The position numbers and the translations under genes were made by a program. From contig QIKQ01000077.1 in NCBI GenBank assembly GCA_003233075.1, positions 1 to 17,635 of the forward strand: a DNA stretch of 17,635 nucleotides. Direction: 5' to 3'. This DNA is from Gammaproteobacteria bacterium. Its GTDB lineage: Bacteria; Pseudomonadota; Gammaproteobacteria; SZUA-21. Within the stretch, counting starts at the first letter, position 1. Every line of letters starts with the position of its first letter. This document shows positions 1-7,875 of the stretch, in pieces. The notes under the pieces were generated by a model. That model was not told the DNA's origin. It made no database searches and worked only from the letters and a program-made list of their open reading frames with translations.

Positions 1-433
1 TTAAGGCACTCATGTTAACGCCGGTATTAATAGCACCGCCACCTAAATCAGCATTAGTTAAACTCGCCATACCAAATTCAGAATTATCAAACGGTGTTGA
101 ATCCATAAACCAATTGGTAGACGCGTCACTATCGAATCGAATTCTGGCAGAGGTTTCACGATTTGGTATTCCACCCTGACCAGTTAGCTGGTGAAAAGCG
201 ACACTAGGTTGCGGAGCCCAGCCAAAATCGATATCGACGGTATGTGTATCACCAATGGCTGCTTCCCACCAGTCGGCCGCAGCTCTAAAAACATCTTGAA
301 GTGAACCACCACCTGCTTGATTTGCAGAAGCCGCTCCACCAGTGAAGTTTGTATTAATTGTTAAGGCATTTGCTGACATAGCAATTGCAAATAAACAAGC
401 AAATGTAAATGTCCGTAATTTTTTCAACTGCAT
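1..433 (-). CDS. Secreted protein, N-terminal part (runs off the left edge)
   Basis: The minus-strand reading frame opens with ATG at 433-431 and stays open to the window edge, giving about 144 residues. A GGGAG ribosome binding site lies about 7 bases upstream (CTCCC on the plus strand at 441-445), which fixes the start. The N-terminus is a typical Sec signal peptide: Lys-Lys-x-Arg, a hydrophobic core, then a likely cleavage site after Ala-Asn-Ala near residue 24. The mature part is Gly/Ala/Asn-rich and has the segment FRAAADWWEAAIGD followed by TVDIDFGW. This layout recalls secreted metalloprotease-like or PEP-CTERM-type bacterial proteins, but no zinc-binding motif is in the visible part, so the function is unassigned. 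The signal peptide is seen directly; the protease resemblance is inference. Confidence 0.8.
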   Translation of the reverse strand, partial: MQLKKLRTFTFACLFAIAMSANALTINTNFTGGAASANQAGGGSLQDVFRAAADWWEAAIGDTHTVDIDFGWAPQPSVAFHQLTGQGGIPNRETSARIRFDSDASTNWFMDSTPFDNSEFGMASLTNADLGGGAINTGVNMSAL

Positions 434-460
434 TTAAGTACTCCCATATAAATATACAAC

Positions 461-510
461 AAGAAACTCCAATTTCTCTTTCTCTCTTAAGAAACTCTAA
501 ATTTCTCTCT
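461..510 (-). repeat. Two direct repeats in the leader of the secreted-protein gene
   Basis: The plus strand carries AAGAAACTCCAATTTCTCTT at 461-480 and AAGAAACTCTAAATTTCTCT at 489-508, a near-identical pair offset by 28 bases. Each unit is also weakly self-complementary (AGAAA against TTTCT). They lie about 30-75 bases upstream of the start of the minus-strand secreted-protein gene, so they fall in its promoter or 5' untranslated region. They could be a tandem operator or small mRNA hairpins; nothing in the sequence decides between these. Confidence 0.5.
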
Positions 511-1168
511 CAGCTTTGCTTCAATCTCCAAGATGCATATTCTACTATATGTATTAAGTTTTTGTTACTTCTATATTTGCTCAATTAATCGTACAAATTA
601 GTTGCTTGTTAATTTAAGTTTAACGTTGCGCGTTATGCAGTCATTTATATTTTTAATCAGTGCGATTTTGACTGAATTGTATACTCATTTTGTGAATCGC
701 ACCCTACTTCAACTCATTTTATTGTTTCGCTGGGTTTATACAAAACATTGAGAACAGCATCTTTGCACTGTTTTCTATCATTCCGAACTATACGTACTAA
801 TAATATTAGCTTTTTAGACTTAAGCATATCGCGAATGAGCAGTTTGAATGGCAGTTTGTAAAGTTGAATCACGCTATCAAATCGCTCCGTGTAGTGAGAT
901 GGTTGCGGATTATTCTGTTTTAACCTAGACATAATAAATATGATGATACGAGGGCAACATAAAAATCTTGTTTAGAAATTTTCCGTAGGAAAGATGAAAT
1001 TAAAATAATGTGGAACTGAGAGATATCTTCCTAACGCTAACTTTTGTGAAGTAGTAATAGTTTGCTAGAAAATGACCTTCTGTAAACTTCCTTTAATTAT
1101 AATTTAAATCATTGTAAGTCATCCGCGAATTGCAACGGCTCGCTATAGTATTGACGTATTTTCGCACG
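511..1168. other. Intergenic DNA without a convincing gene
   Basis: This AT-rich stretch separates the secreted-protein gene from the left end of the insertion sequence. The only reading frame of note is 72 codons on the minus strand (932-714). It has no ribosome binding site (TTATT directly precedes its ATG) and no recognisable motif, so I do not call it a gene. A small perfect palindrome, TAACG-TTGCG-CGTTA, lies at 621-635. No tRNA, terminator or strong promoter is evident. Confidence 0.5.
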
Positions 1169-1190
1169 TGTCCTGTGCGAAACGTTAATT
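1169..1190 (+). repeat. Left terminal inverted repeat of the insertion sequence
   Basis: TGTCCTGTGCGAAACGTTAA with its next two bases matches the reverse complement of 2365-2386 at 20 of 22 positions. Similarity stops at base 1168, which sets the outer boundary. The corresponding end of the degraded copy (8860-8880) starts TGCCCTGTGCGAAA, confirming that this is the element's end. Confidence 0.85.
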
Positions 1191-1254
1191 CATTAGGTAA
1201 AACTGCACATTATCGTAACTTGCCTTTTCAAACCAGTAACGTTAAATTAATTAA

Positions 1255-2364
1255 ATGAGAGAAATCTTTGAGTTATTCATTAGCTTGATCTGTACAGTAT
1301 TTGAACTACTTAAACCTGGAGGTGTTAAATCTGTGATGGCAGAGAACCTCGTCTTGAAACAACAACTCATCACACTCAATAGAAGTCGCCAGCGGTCTCC
1401 AAACCTCAAGCCTTTTGATCGTTTTTTCTACGGATTAACCTGCTTTTTAATTGGCGAACAGCGAGTGAATCGAATTGCAGTAATCTTAACACCCGCGACT
1501 TTTCTTAAGTTTCATAAATCATTGGTTAAACGAAAATATAAAGATCTCTATTCTAACAAAACCTCTAAAAAATCGGGCAGAAAAGCACAAAACCAAGTAT
1601 TGATTGATCTTATCATTGAAATGAAGGAAAAGAATCCCTCCATTGGTTATGGTCGGATATCAATGCAGATTTATAAAGCCTTTGGTGTCATAGTCAGTCT
1701 TTTTGCTGTAGGCCGAATTCTAAGAAAGCATTATAAAAATAATCCTCCTGGTAACAACAACGGACCTTCATGGCTGACCTTTATCGGACATTTGAAAGAC
1801 AGTCTGTGGTCAATCGATCTTTTTCGTTGTGAATCCATTTTATTAAAATCCCATTGGGTGATGATAGTAATTGATCAGTACACTCGGCGAATCATTGGCT
1901 ATGCTGTGCATATGGGTGACTGCAATGGCATTACTTATTGTCGTCTGTTTAATAAAATTATTGCAGGCAATCGGTTACCAAAGTATTTGAGTTCCGACAA
2001 CGATCCATTATTTCTTTTCCATCGATGGAAAGCTAATTTGAGAATCATTGGGATTAAGGAAATCAAAAGTATCCCGGGTGTTCCCACGAGCCATCCATTT
2101 GTAGAAAGAGTGATAGGTACCACAAGACGAGAATGTTTGGATAAAATTCTATTTTTCAATGAACTTGATTTGCAGAGTAAACTCAATGCGTTTCAAAGCT
2201 ATTACAATGAAACTAGGGTTCATTCTTCTTTAGAGATGAAAACACCCTCGATAATGGCAGAGTGTCGTCAGGGTGTGGAAATTAATGAAAAAGTTGTTTC
2301 GCTCGATGATTATAGATGGAGATCACACTGCAAAGGTTTATTTAATTTTCCAGTAGCAGCGTAA
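1255..2364 (+). CDS. IS transposase, integrase-core (rve) DDE type
   Basis: This 369-residue protein catalyses cut-and-join of the surrounding insertion sequence. The N-terminal part (about 1-60) contains the family's typical AENLVLKQQL segment, followed by a basic helix-turn-helix-like region ending near residue 165. The catalytic core starts at SWLTFIGH. The likely triad is Asp188 (WSIDLFR), Asp248 (SSDNDP) and Glu284 (HPFVERVIG); the 35 residues between the last two give the classical D(35)E spacing. GTTRRE and YYNETRVHSSL follow, as in IS3/IS481-like enzymes. The protein ends in FNFPVAA, with the stop abutting the right inverted repeat. No Shine-Dalgarno precedes the ATG (AATTAATTAAATG), so expression may be low. 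Family and catalytic residues are well supported; activity is inferred from integrity. Confidence 0.9.
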   Translation: MREIFELFISLICTVFELLKPGGVKSVMAENLVLKQQLITLNRSRQRSPNLKPFDRFFYGLTCFLIGEQRVNRIAVILTPATFLKFHKSLVKRKYKDLYSNKTSKKSGRKAQNQVLIDLIIEMKEKNPSIGYGRISMQIYKAFGVIVSLFAVGRILRKHYKNNPPGNNNGPSWLTFIGHLKDSLWSIDLFRCESILLKSHWVMIVIDQYTRRIIGYAVHMGDCNGITYCRLFNKIIAGNRLPKYLSSDNDPLFLFHRWKANLRIIGIKEIKSIPGVPTSHPFVERVIGTTRRECLDKILFFNELDLQSKLNAFQSYYNETRVHSSLEMKTPSIMAECRQGVEINEKVVSLDDYRWRSHCKGLFNFPVAA

Positions 2365-2386
2365 ATTTAACGTTTAGCACAGGACA
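2365..2386 (-). repeat. Right terminal inverted repeat of the insertion sequence
   Basis: Read on the minus strand it begins TGTCCTGTGCTAAACGTTAA, matching the left end with a single mismatch over the first 20 bases. It starts directly after the transposase stop codon, leaving no room for another gene. Its inner part, AACGTTAAATT, occurs again inside the element just before the transposase start (1238-1248). Confidence 0.85.
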
Positions 2387-2387
2387 G

Positions 2388-2486
2388 GCATACACCGTTT
2401 GCAATTACGGGAAACGGGAGATTGCATCACCGCAATGTGAAGGTCGGCTTTATCAAGGTAGCGGCCACTTCATTATTCAGCAGTAA
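2388..2486 (+). pseudogene. Possible 3' scrap of an interrupted gene
   Basis: Immediately outside the right end of the insertion sequence, 32 codons stay open to a TAA at 2484-2486. The translation has protein-like composition (YTVCNYGKRE, then CEGRLYQGSGHFIIQQ at the C-terminus), with two cysteines and several aromatics. It has no start of its own, and no matching 5' half is apparent to the left of the element. It may be the tail of a gene cut by the insertion, or chance. The function is unknown. Confidence 0.3.
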
Positions 2487-2558
2487 ATTAGCGCGATGAT
2501 CATTAATTGCGCATATATTTTGTGAGATTCTTTCTTCATCCTACAAATTTATCGAATT

Positions 2559-3467
2559 CTAATTTGGCCTGTGCTCAGGTAATCGAGTAGTATTTTCAGG
2601 TGAAAAATGGGGTCGCGTTTCGCCACAATCTGGTAGCCCTTGCAAGAAAATGGCGGTGTTTGATGCACTAATGCCTTGATAAGATTGCATAACGTATTCT
2701 AACCAATAGTGATGAGAAAGTCCGTACTTCATAAACTGATTATAAGATAGATGTTTTTTGTTTGTTACCCAACTCTTCCGATCAAAAAAGGCATTCCAAT
2801 CTTCAATGCTGGATGTCAAAACGTACGGAGTTGTGAAACAAATGTACGTGTTTTCTTCTGCTATTAAATTAGGTAGAATCCTCGCGAACCAAAGTTCACC
2901 CCTTTGACCTTGATAGCCGGTTGGATTAATACATTCAATTGTTTCGTTTGAATTTAATTTTTGTAATGAAATAAGGCTTTCATTTATACCTAGATGCTTA
3001 TAAAGCCCCATTTTTGAGTCATTAAAATGATTCAAGGAAAGTATGAGGCCTTTGGATAATCCTATTTGGGGAGCTAACGCCAACAGAATGGTTGCGATGG
3101 TTTCTTTTTGTAATCCGACTGCCAGGTCAGAGAGCGCCCAACAAAAGAAAAAGGAATGCGTAATTGGGCTCATTGGTGGCCCACCGGGCATATACTCATC
3201 CTCTGCATCGGTCATTATTTGACGATAACGATCCAATTCTTTAAATTCGAGTAAGTATTCGATCAAGCTACTTAATACATTTTGAGAATGCACGTAGTAT
3301 GCGTGCTGCGGATGAAGACCTTCACTAACAAGTTGCTCAACTTGTTGTATTGAGCTGCTAGCTTCAGCGACCACCTGTTTTGCTTTTTTATAGGCCAACA
3401 AATCAACCTGACTACTTGATTTTATTTTTTGAAATCGATTTGCGAGTTTAATAGCAATTTTGTTCAT
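2559..3467 (-). CDS. Uncharacterised 302-residue protein, second gene of an ATPase unit
   Basis: I do not recognise a functional family. The ATG is at 3467-3465, 40 bases after the stop of the upstream ATPase gene on the same strand, so the two are probably co-transcribed. Its Shine-Dalgarno is weak (GTGAG). The first 70 residues are basic and helical. A distinctive central block follows: EYMPGGPPMSP, then SFFFCWALSDLAVG and an ETIATILL helix. A second block has GYQGQRGELWFARILPNL followed by FTTPYVL and DWNAFF. The mixture of conserved-looking Gly/Pro/Trp motifs suggests a folded soluble enzyme or binding protein. There is no signal peptide or membrane segment. The last 20 residues are polar and Pro-rich and look less constrained. 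The reading frame is intact, unlike its transposon neighbours. I see no nuclease, kinase or toxin signature. Confidence 0.75.
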   Translation of the reverse strand: MNKIAIKLANRFQKIKSSSQVDLLAYKKAKQVVAEASSSIQQVEQLVSEGLHPQHAYYVHSQNVLSSLIEYLLEFKELDRYRQIMTDAEDEYMPGGPPMSPITHSFFFCWALSDLAVGLQKETIATILLALAPQIGLSKGLILSLNHFNDSKMGLYKHLGINESLISLQKLNSNETIECINPTGYQGQRGELWFARILPNLIAEENTYICFTTPYVLTSSIEDWNAFFDRKSWVTNKKHLSYNQFMKYGLSHHYWLEYVMQSYQGISASNTAIFLQGLPDCGETRPHFSPENTTRLPEHRPN

Positions 3468-3507
3468 ACTTTGTTAACTCACTTAATGTAACTTAAAAAG
3501 AAAATGA

Positions 3508-4737
3508 TCATGACCAAAGTGAACCAAGAGGGACAGCAAAAAGATTCTCACCAAATGCATTCGTGTGATCGCCGTCATACAGAAGAAGACCCATTTTAAA
3601 CCGATCCCCCGCGATGGACTGAAAACGTTTTAGCCCTGTGAAATCTTTTGCATCCAAACTGGCTGCTGCTTTTATTTCGATTGCAAAACATTCGCCTAGT
3701 GCATTCTCAATAATGATATCAACTTCGACTTTGTCTTTGTCACGATAATGGTAAAAGCTTAACGGTTCATTAATCCAATTGGCTTGCTTTCGCAGCTCGT
3801 TGTAAACGAAAGTCTCCAACAATATTCCAAAATCACTGGGTTGCTTAACCAGACGTTGCCTTGTTAAACCTCGGATAGAACACATCATACCGGTGTCAAC
3901 GGAATGTAATTTCGGTGTTTTAATCAAACGCTTATATTCATTTGAATGCCAGGCTGGCACTTGTTCGATTAGAAATAACTGTTCCAATAGGGCAATGTAT
4001 TTTTTTATGGTCAGTCGATCAAGCCCAAGCTTGCTGCCTAATTCGGTCTGATTGATGAGTTTCCCCGAATAAAAGGCCGTGAGTTTTAGTAGCTTGGTCA
4101 TAAGCTCAGGATGATCGATATGAGTCAAGTCTCGTATGTCGCGTTGAATCAATGTATTGATGTATTGCTGATACCATGCGGTACTACGTTTTTCACTGGA
4201 ACGTTGCAAAGGTTCAGGAAAACAACCTTTGGTAATTCTTGTTAGCAGTATGTCACGCACGCGAATGTTTTTGGTTATGGGTGCCTGTAACGATAATAAT
4301 TTATTTAAAAAGGTTGGCCGCCTGTTTTGAATCTCGCACTCCGATAACGTAGCAAGTCGAATTGATTCCATTCGACCAGCAAGTGAATCCGAGAGTCTAG
4401 GACGCAATAATGCATTGGCAGATCCGGTTAATAAAAATCGACCAGGCGCTCGATTTTCATCAACAGCTTGTTTAATTGATACAAACAGCTCCGGCACTCG
4501 TTGTACTTCATCTAAGGCTATTTTCTTATTAGCCGGTAAATTTCTAATAAAACCAACCGGATCAGTTTGAGCCAGGGTGAGCTGAGCCTGATCATCGAGT
4601 GTGATGTATTCCCAATTTTTATTAATCAGATTTTTAACTAAGGTCGTTTTGCCCACTTGTCGCGGCCCCATAATAAAGACCACGGGTGTATCAGCCAAAG
4701 CTTCTTTTATAGTCGACTTGCAATAACGGGGATACAT
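3508..4737 (-). CDS. AAA ATPase with C-terminal DUF4143 domain
   Basis: This 409-residue protein has the standard layout and length of the AAA_14/DUF4143 family of bacterial and archaeal P-loop ATPases, whose role is poorly known. Walker A is GPRQVGKTT (residues 24-32), Walker B is IALDEVQ (73-79), and the sensor-like LLTGSAN is at 102-108. The middle holds a winged-helix-like segment (ELGSKLGLDRLTIKKYIALLE). The C-terminal DUF4143 part contains HYRDKDKVEVDIII followed by CFAIEIKAA, the D...EVD...EIK pattern of a PD-(D/E)XK-like nuclease fold. GGAG lies about 8 bases upstream of the ATG, supporting the start. It is divergent from the Tn3 transposase gene, with a 178-base gap holding repeats and a candidate promoter, and is followed by the 302-residue gene. 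It is intact. Family assignment is firm; cellular role is not known. Confidence 0.92.
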   Translation of the reverse strand: MYPRYCKSTIKEALADTPVVFIMGPRQVGKTTLVKNLINKNWEYITLDDQAQLTLAQTDPVGFIRNLPANKKIALDEVQRVPELFVSIKQAVDENRAPGRFLLTGSANALLRPRLSDSLAGRMESIRLATLSECEIQNRRPTFLNKLLSLQAPITKNIRVRDILLTRITKGCFPEPLQRSSEKRSTAWYQQYINTLIQRDIRDLTHIDHPELMTKLLKLTAFYSGKLINQTELGSKLGLDRLTIKKYIALLEQLFLIEQVPAWHSNEYKRLIKTPKLHSVDTGMMCSIRGLTRQRLVKQPSDFGILLETFVYNELRKQANWINEPLSFYHYRDKDKVEVDIIIENALGECFAIEIKAAASLDAKDFTGLKRFQSIAGDRFKMGLLLYDGDHTNAFGENLFAVPLGSLWS

Positions 4738-4768
4738 CCGCAGCTCCAGCTCTTAATTATTAGGTTGT

Positions 4769-4835
4769 CGTCCATACGTTATTATATTACCGTCTAAACA
4801 ATATTACAATAACGTCCAATCGTTAGTAAAATTAC
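4769..4835. repeat. Direct and inverted repeats in the ATPase/transposase divergent region
   Basis: Two related units, CGTCCATACGTTATTATATT at 4769-4788 and CGTCCAATCGTTAGTAAAAT at 4813-4832, are spaced 44 bases start to start, about four helical turns. Between them, CGTTATT (4777-4783) is mirrored by AATAACG (4808-4814). The arrangement resembles an operator or a resolution-type site upstream of a Tn3 transposase. No resolvase gene is present in the window, so an operator for one or both divergent genes is equally possible. Confidence 0.45.
4804..4832 (+). promoter_or_regulatory. Candidate sigma-70-type promoter for the Tn3 transposase
   Basis: TTACAA (4804-4809) and TAAAAT (4827-4832) are separated by 17 bases, matching the -35/-10 consensus at 4 and 5 of 6 positions. 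Transcription would begin near 4839, about 77 bases before the transposase ATG. The -10 element lies inside the second direct repeat, so a protein bound there would repress transcription. This is pattern matching only. Confidence 0.4.
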
Positions 4836-4915
4836 GCTAATAGGTGGCTCTAACTTTTATATTAGTTATATCAATAAGTTATATAATTTTTAGTTTAACG
4901 AACGAGGTACCTCCA

Positions 4916-7855
4916 ATGACTGAGAAAGATCATTTTTTATCCAAGAAACATCGATATCAACCCTTAATATTGCCTCAATCTTTTTCAGATGAAGAAATGG
5001 CACGGGACTGGACATTGACACAACCTGATTGTAATGAGATTAATAAGTACCGTAAACACTATCGCTTAAATATCGCTATTCAATTGTGTGCAATGCGACT
5101 ATACGGCCAATTCCTAAAGCAAGTTAATGATTTATCATCTCGTATTATCAACTACTTAAGCAATCAACTTGAGTTACCACCTAGCTTAACTATTCTCGTA
5201 CCAGATAGAGAAGCAACCGTACTTGAACACCGAAAAAATATACTCAATTTTTTGGGGTTTCGCAAATGGGATGGGGAAATCGAATCTAAACTAACTGATT
5301 GGATTAAAGGCCAAGCGAATCGCGGAATATTACCCGATGAATTATTTCATCAAGCAGAAAAGCATTTAATGCTAGGCCGTATTGTGTTGCCAGGTCCATG
5401 CCCAGTTATTTGAAACTATTTTCGCTAATATGTCTTCTCCGTTACGACAAGCGATAGATGAATTGTTATTAATCCCTGAAGGTCAACAACGTACCTATTT
5501 TAATCAACTCAAAGAATATCCACCGTCTGCAAAAATATCGTCTTTAAAAACGTTTTCGGATCGCTATCAAGCGCTGATTGATACAGGGATTAATGAATTT
5601 GAAGAGAAAATCATCGATACTACATTACTTAATTATTTATATCGATTAACCAAACGTTATAGCGCTAAGGATATCAAGCGTTTTAAAGATCACAAACAGT
5701 ATGCGTTAATGATCTGTTTCCTTTTGGAGACACGCAAAGTACTGTTAGATCGTTTGGTAGATATGCATGACCAGTATGTTATGGAAATTTGTCGTCAAAC
5801 GAAAAATAATCATGATAAAAAACACAAAGAATTTCGACAACGACAAAAACAAGCCATCGATATCCTATTGCATGCCACTGGGCTGTTACTCGATTGGCCG
5901 GATGATAAACCGATATTCAAGAATGAACTATGGTTGCGTATTGATAAAAAACACTTACTGGCATCCATTGATGACTTAATTCGTTTTAAACGATTAGTTG
6001 AACGCGGTTACTGTAATCTTTTGATGTTACGTTACCCTAGTTTACGGAAATATTTCGCACACTTTATTCAATTGCCTTTTGCTGTGACCAAAGGGACTGG
6101 TGCGCTGCTAAAAGCAATTGAACTAGTAAGGCAATTGGATTCGGGGAATAGAAAAATCTTACCGAATGACGCCCCTTGTCGATTTATTACTAAAGAACTA
6201 CGGCGCTGGTTAAAAGATGATGCTGGAAATATTAATCGCAATGTATGGGAAATGGGGCTCGCGTTGGCTATGCGTGATGCAATACGGTCAGGCGACCTTT
6301 ATCTCCCCCAGAGTAAAGACCACGTCTCTTTTTGGGATTTAACGCTGAATGAACTAACTTGGGACGATACCAAGAAAACAGCTTATTCAGAATTAAATCA
6401 GCCAATGCCTGATGAAATTCAAAGTATCCTACACTCCACTTTTATTGATTCCACAAAAACCGTTGAACACCGCTTTGGGCTTGATAATTTTGCAGAGATA
6501 GTCAATGGTAAACTAAACTCAAACGTTATGACAAATTGGAGGTTCCAGATCAATTGGCCCGGTTGCAAAAAACGATCGATGCGCACATGCCAATTATTCG
6601 TATTGAGCAGTTGCTTATGGAGGTGGATCAAGTAACCCATTACAGTCGTCATTTTGCTCCACTTCAGCAACACCAATCTCGGCCAAAACAATATTACAAA
6701 ACACTCATTGCAGCGCTTATCTCGCAAGCAACAAATTTAGGTGTAGTTTCTATGAGCGCCAGCGTGAGTGGGTTGAGCGTTCACATGCTGAGACATGTTT
6801 TACATTATTATATTCGAGAAGAAACTTTAATTCTCGCGAGTGCTGAAATCGTGAATTCTCATCATAAACTGCCTTTTAGTGCCGTTCATGGAACTGGCAC
6901 ATTATCATCTTCGGATGCGCAACGTTTTAAAATTCGAGCCGACAGTCTAATAGCGTCCTATTATCCCAGATACTATGGTTACTATGAGAAGGCCATCGGT
7001 ATTTATACGCATGTTTCAGATAAATATTCAGTATACAGTACCAAAATTATTTCTTGTAGTCCACGCGAAGCACTTTACGTATTAGATGGTTTACTCGAAA
7101 ATAATACCATTTTAAAAATTCGGGAGCATACTACCGACACACATGGTTACACTGAAATCGTGTTCGCACTTTGTTATTTACTTGGATTTTACTTTATGCC
7201 ACGTATAAGAGACTTAAAAGACCAGCAACTTTATCGAGTCGATAGAACGGAAGATCATGGCATGCTCAATTCATTACTGACTAAAACAGCAAATCTTTCG
7301 ATAATTGAAGAGCAATGGGAATCCATGATACGAGTAGCACTATCGCTTAAAAAGCGTACCGCTCCTGCACATGTTATCGTACAACGACTAACAAGCAGTT
7401 CTCCATCCGATAGGCTGACTAAAGCGTTTACTCATTTAGGGCGTATTATAAAAACAGAATATATATTGCGTTATATTACAGATAAAGAACTACGACAAAC
7501 TGTTCAGCGACAATTAAATAAAGGAGAATACCGACATAAATTACCTCGTTGGATATTTTTTGCAAATCAAGGGGAATTTACAACTGGTGATTACGAAGAG
7601 ATTATGAATAAAGCAAGTTGCTTAAGTTTTGTCTCAAACGCGATATTATATTGGAATACGATAAAAATAAGTAATATTGTTAACGAGCTAAGAAATCAAG
7701 GTGAACACATTGACGATGAGGTTTTGTCGCACATTTCATTATTACCTTATAAACATGTATTACCCAACGGAGCTTATTTTATTGATGAAGAAGATTATGC
7801 AGTGACTAATCAACGATTTAATGATCAAACAGGATCTAACGAGGCGGAACCGTAG
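4916..7855 (+). pseudogene. tnpA: Tn3-family transposase (DUF4158 type), two frameshifts
   Basis: The three reading segments join into about 980 residues, the normal length for Tn3 transposases. The start is ATG 4916 (MTEKDHFL), with GAGG 8 bases upstream, preferred over an in-frame GTG at 4844. The first segment is the DUF4158 N-terminal domain. It shifts frame near 5398-5400: after IVLPGP the sequence resumes as AQLFETIF, consistent with one inserted base. A second break near 6515-6518 (FAEIVNGKL, then LKRYDKLEVP) fits loss of one A, restoring the first frame. The last segment is the DDE_Tnp_Tn3 catalytic domain with SSSDAQ (Asp at 6914), TDTHGYTE (Asp at 7136) and NKGE (Glu at 7526), plausibly the catalytic triad. 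The stop at 7853-7855 lies inside the terminal repeat. Family is firm. Whether the shifts are real mutations or base-calling errors cannot be decided here. Confidence 0.88.
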
Positions 7856-7875
7856 GTTTTCGTTCAAATGCCCCC
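7838..7875 (-). repeat. Right terminal inverted repeat of the Tn3-family element
   Basis: Read inward on the minus strand the end is GGGGGCATTTGAACGAAAAC followed by CTACGGTTC. It shares the GAACGAAAAC core and the G-run start of canonical Tn3 inverted repeats, which are about 38 bases long. It overlaps the transposase stop codon, as in many Tn3 elements. The outermost base is placed at 7875, immediately before the HipA coding remnant. The inner boundary is set by the usual family length rather than by comparison with a partner. Confidence 0.7.

Larger units (their letters stand above)
1169..2386 (+). mobile_element. Apparently intact insertion sequence, about 1.2 kb, one transposase gene
   Basis: The element is bounded by inverted repeats that begin TGTCCTGTGC at both ends and encloses one complete integrase-core transposase gene (1255-2364). 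The reading frame is unbroken and all three candidate catalytic acids are present, so the element may still be active. I see no convincing target-site duplication: the left flank ends GCACG and the right flank starts GGCAT. A degraded relative in the same orientation lies at 8860-9580. It belongs to the broad IS3/IS481-like DDE (rve) group; I do not assign a named IS. Confidence 0.85.
4769..7875 (+). mobile_element. Decayed Tn3-family transposon; right end visible, left end not found
   Basis: The region holds a full-length but frameshifted Tn3-type transposase, possible operator or resolution repeats upstream, and a Tn3-type terminal repeat at 7838-7875. The left boundary given is only the start of the upstream repeats, because I could not find a matching left repeat (GGGGGCATTTGAACG...) between 1 and 4916. 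The ATPase and 302-residue genes may therefore be passengers of this transposon or older resident DNA. No resolvase is visible. The element looks immobile in its present state. Confidence 0.6.

Noticed and set aside
621..635. TAACG-TTGCG-CGTTA palindrome as an integron-type recombination site
   Set aside because: No matching distal core site, cassette structure or integrase is visible.
714..932. 72-codon minus-strand reading frame
   Set aside because: No ribosome binding site, no recognisable motif and ordinary AT-rich composition; probably chance.
1159..2396. Target-site duplication of the intact insertion sequence
   Set aside because: The bases just outside the two inverted repeats (ending GCACG and starting GGCAT) do not match at any usual length.
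2485..2520. GCGC...ATGATCAT...GCGC palindrome as terminator of the ATPase unit
   Set aside because: The arms are asymmetric and no T run follows on the minus strand.
5381..5413. Programmed ribosomal frameshifting in the Tn3 transposase
   Set aside because: Two opposite shifts would be needed, there is no classical slippery heptamer with a downstream structure at the first site, and this family is normally read in one frame.
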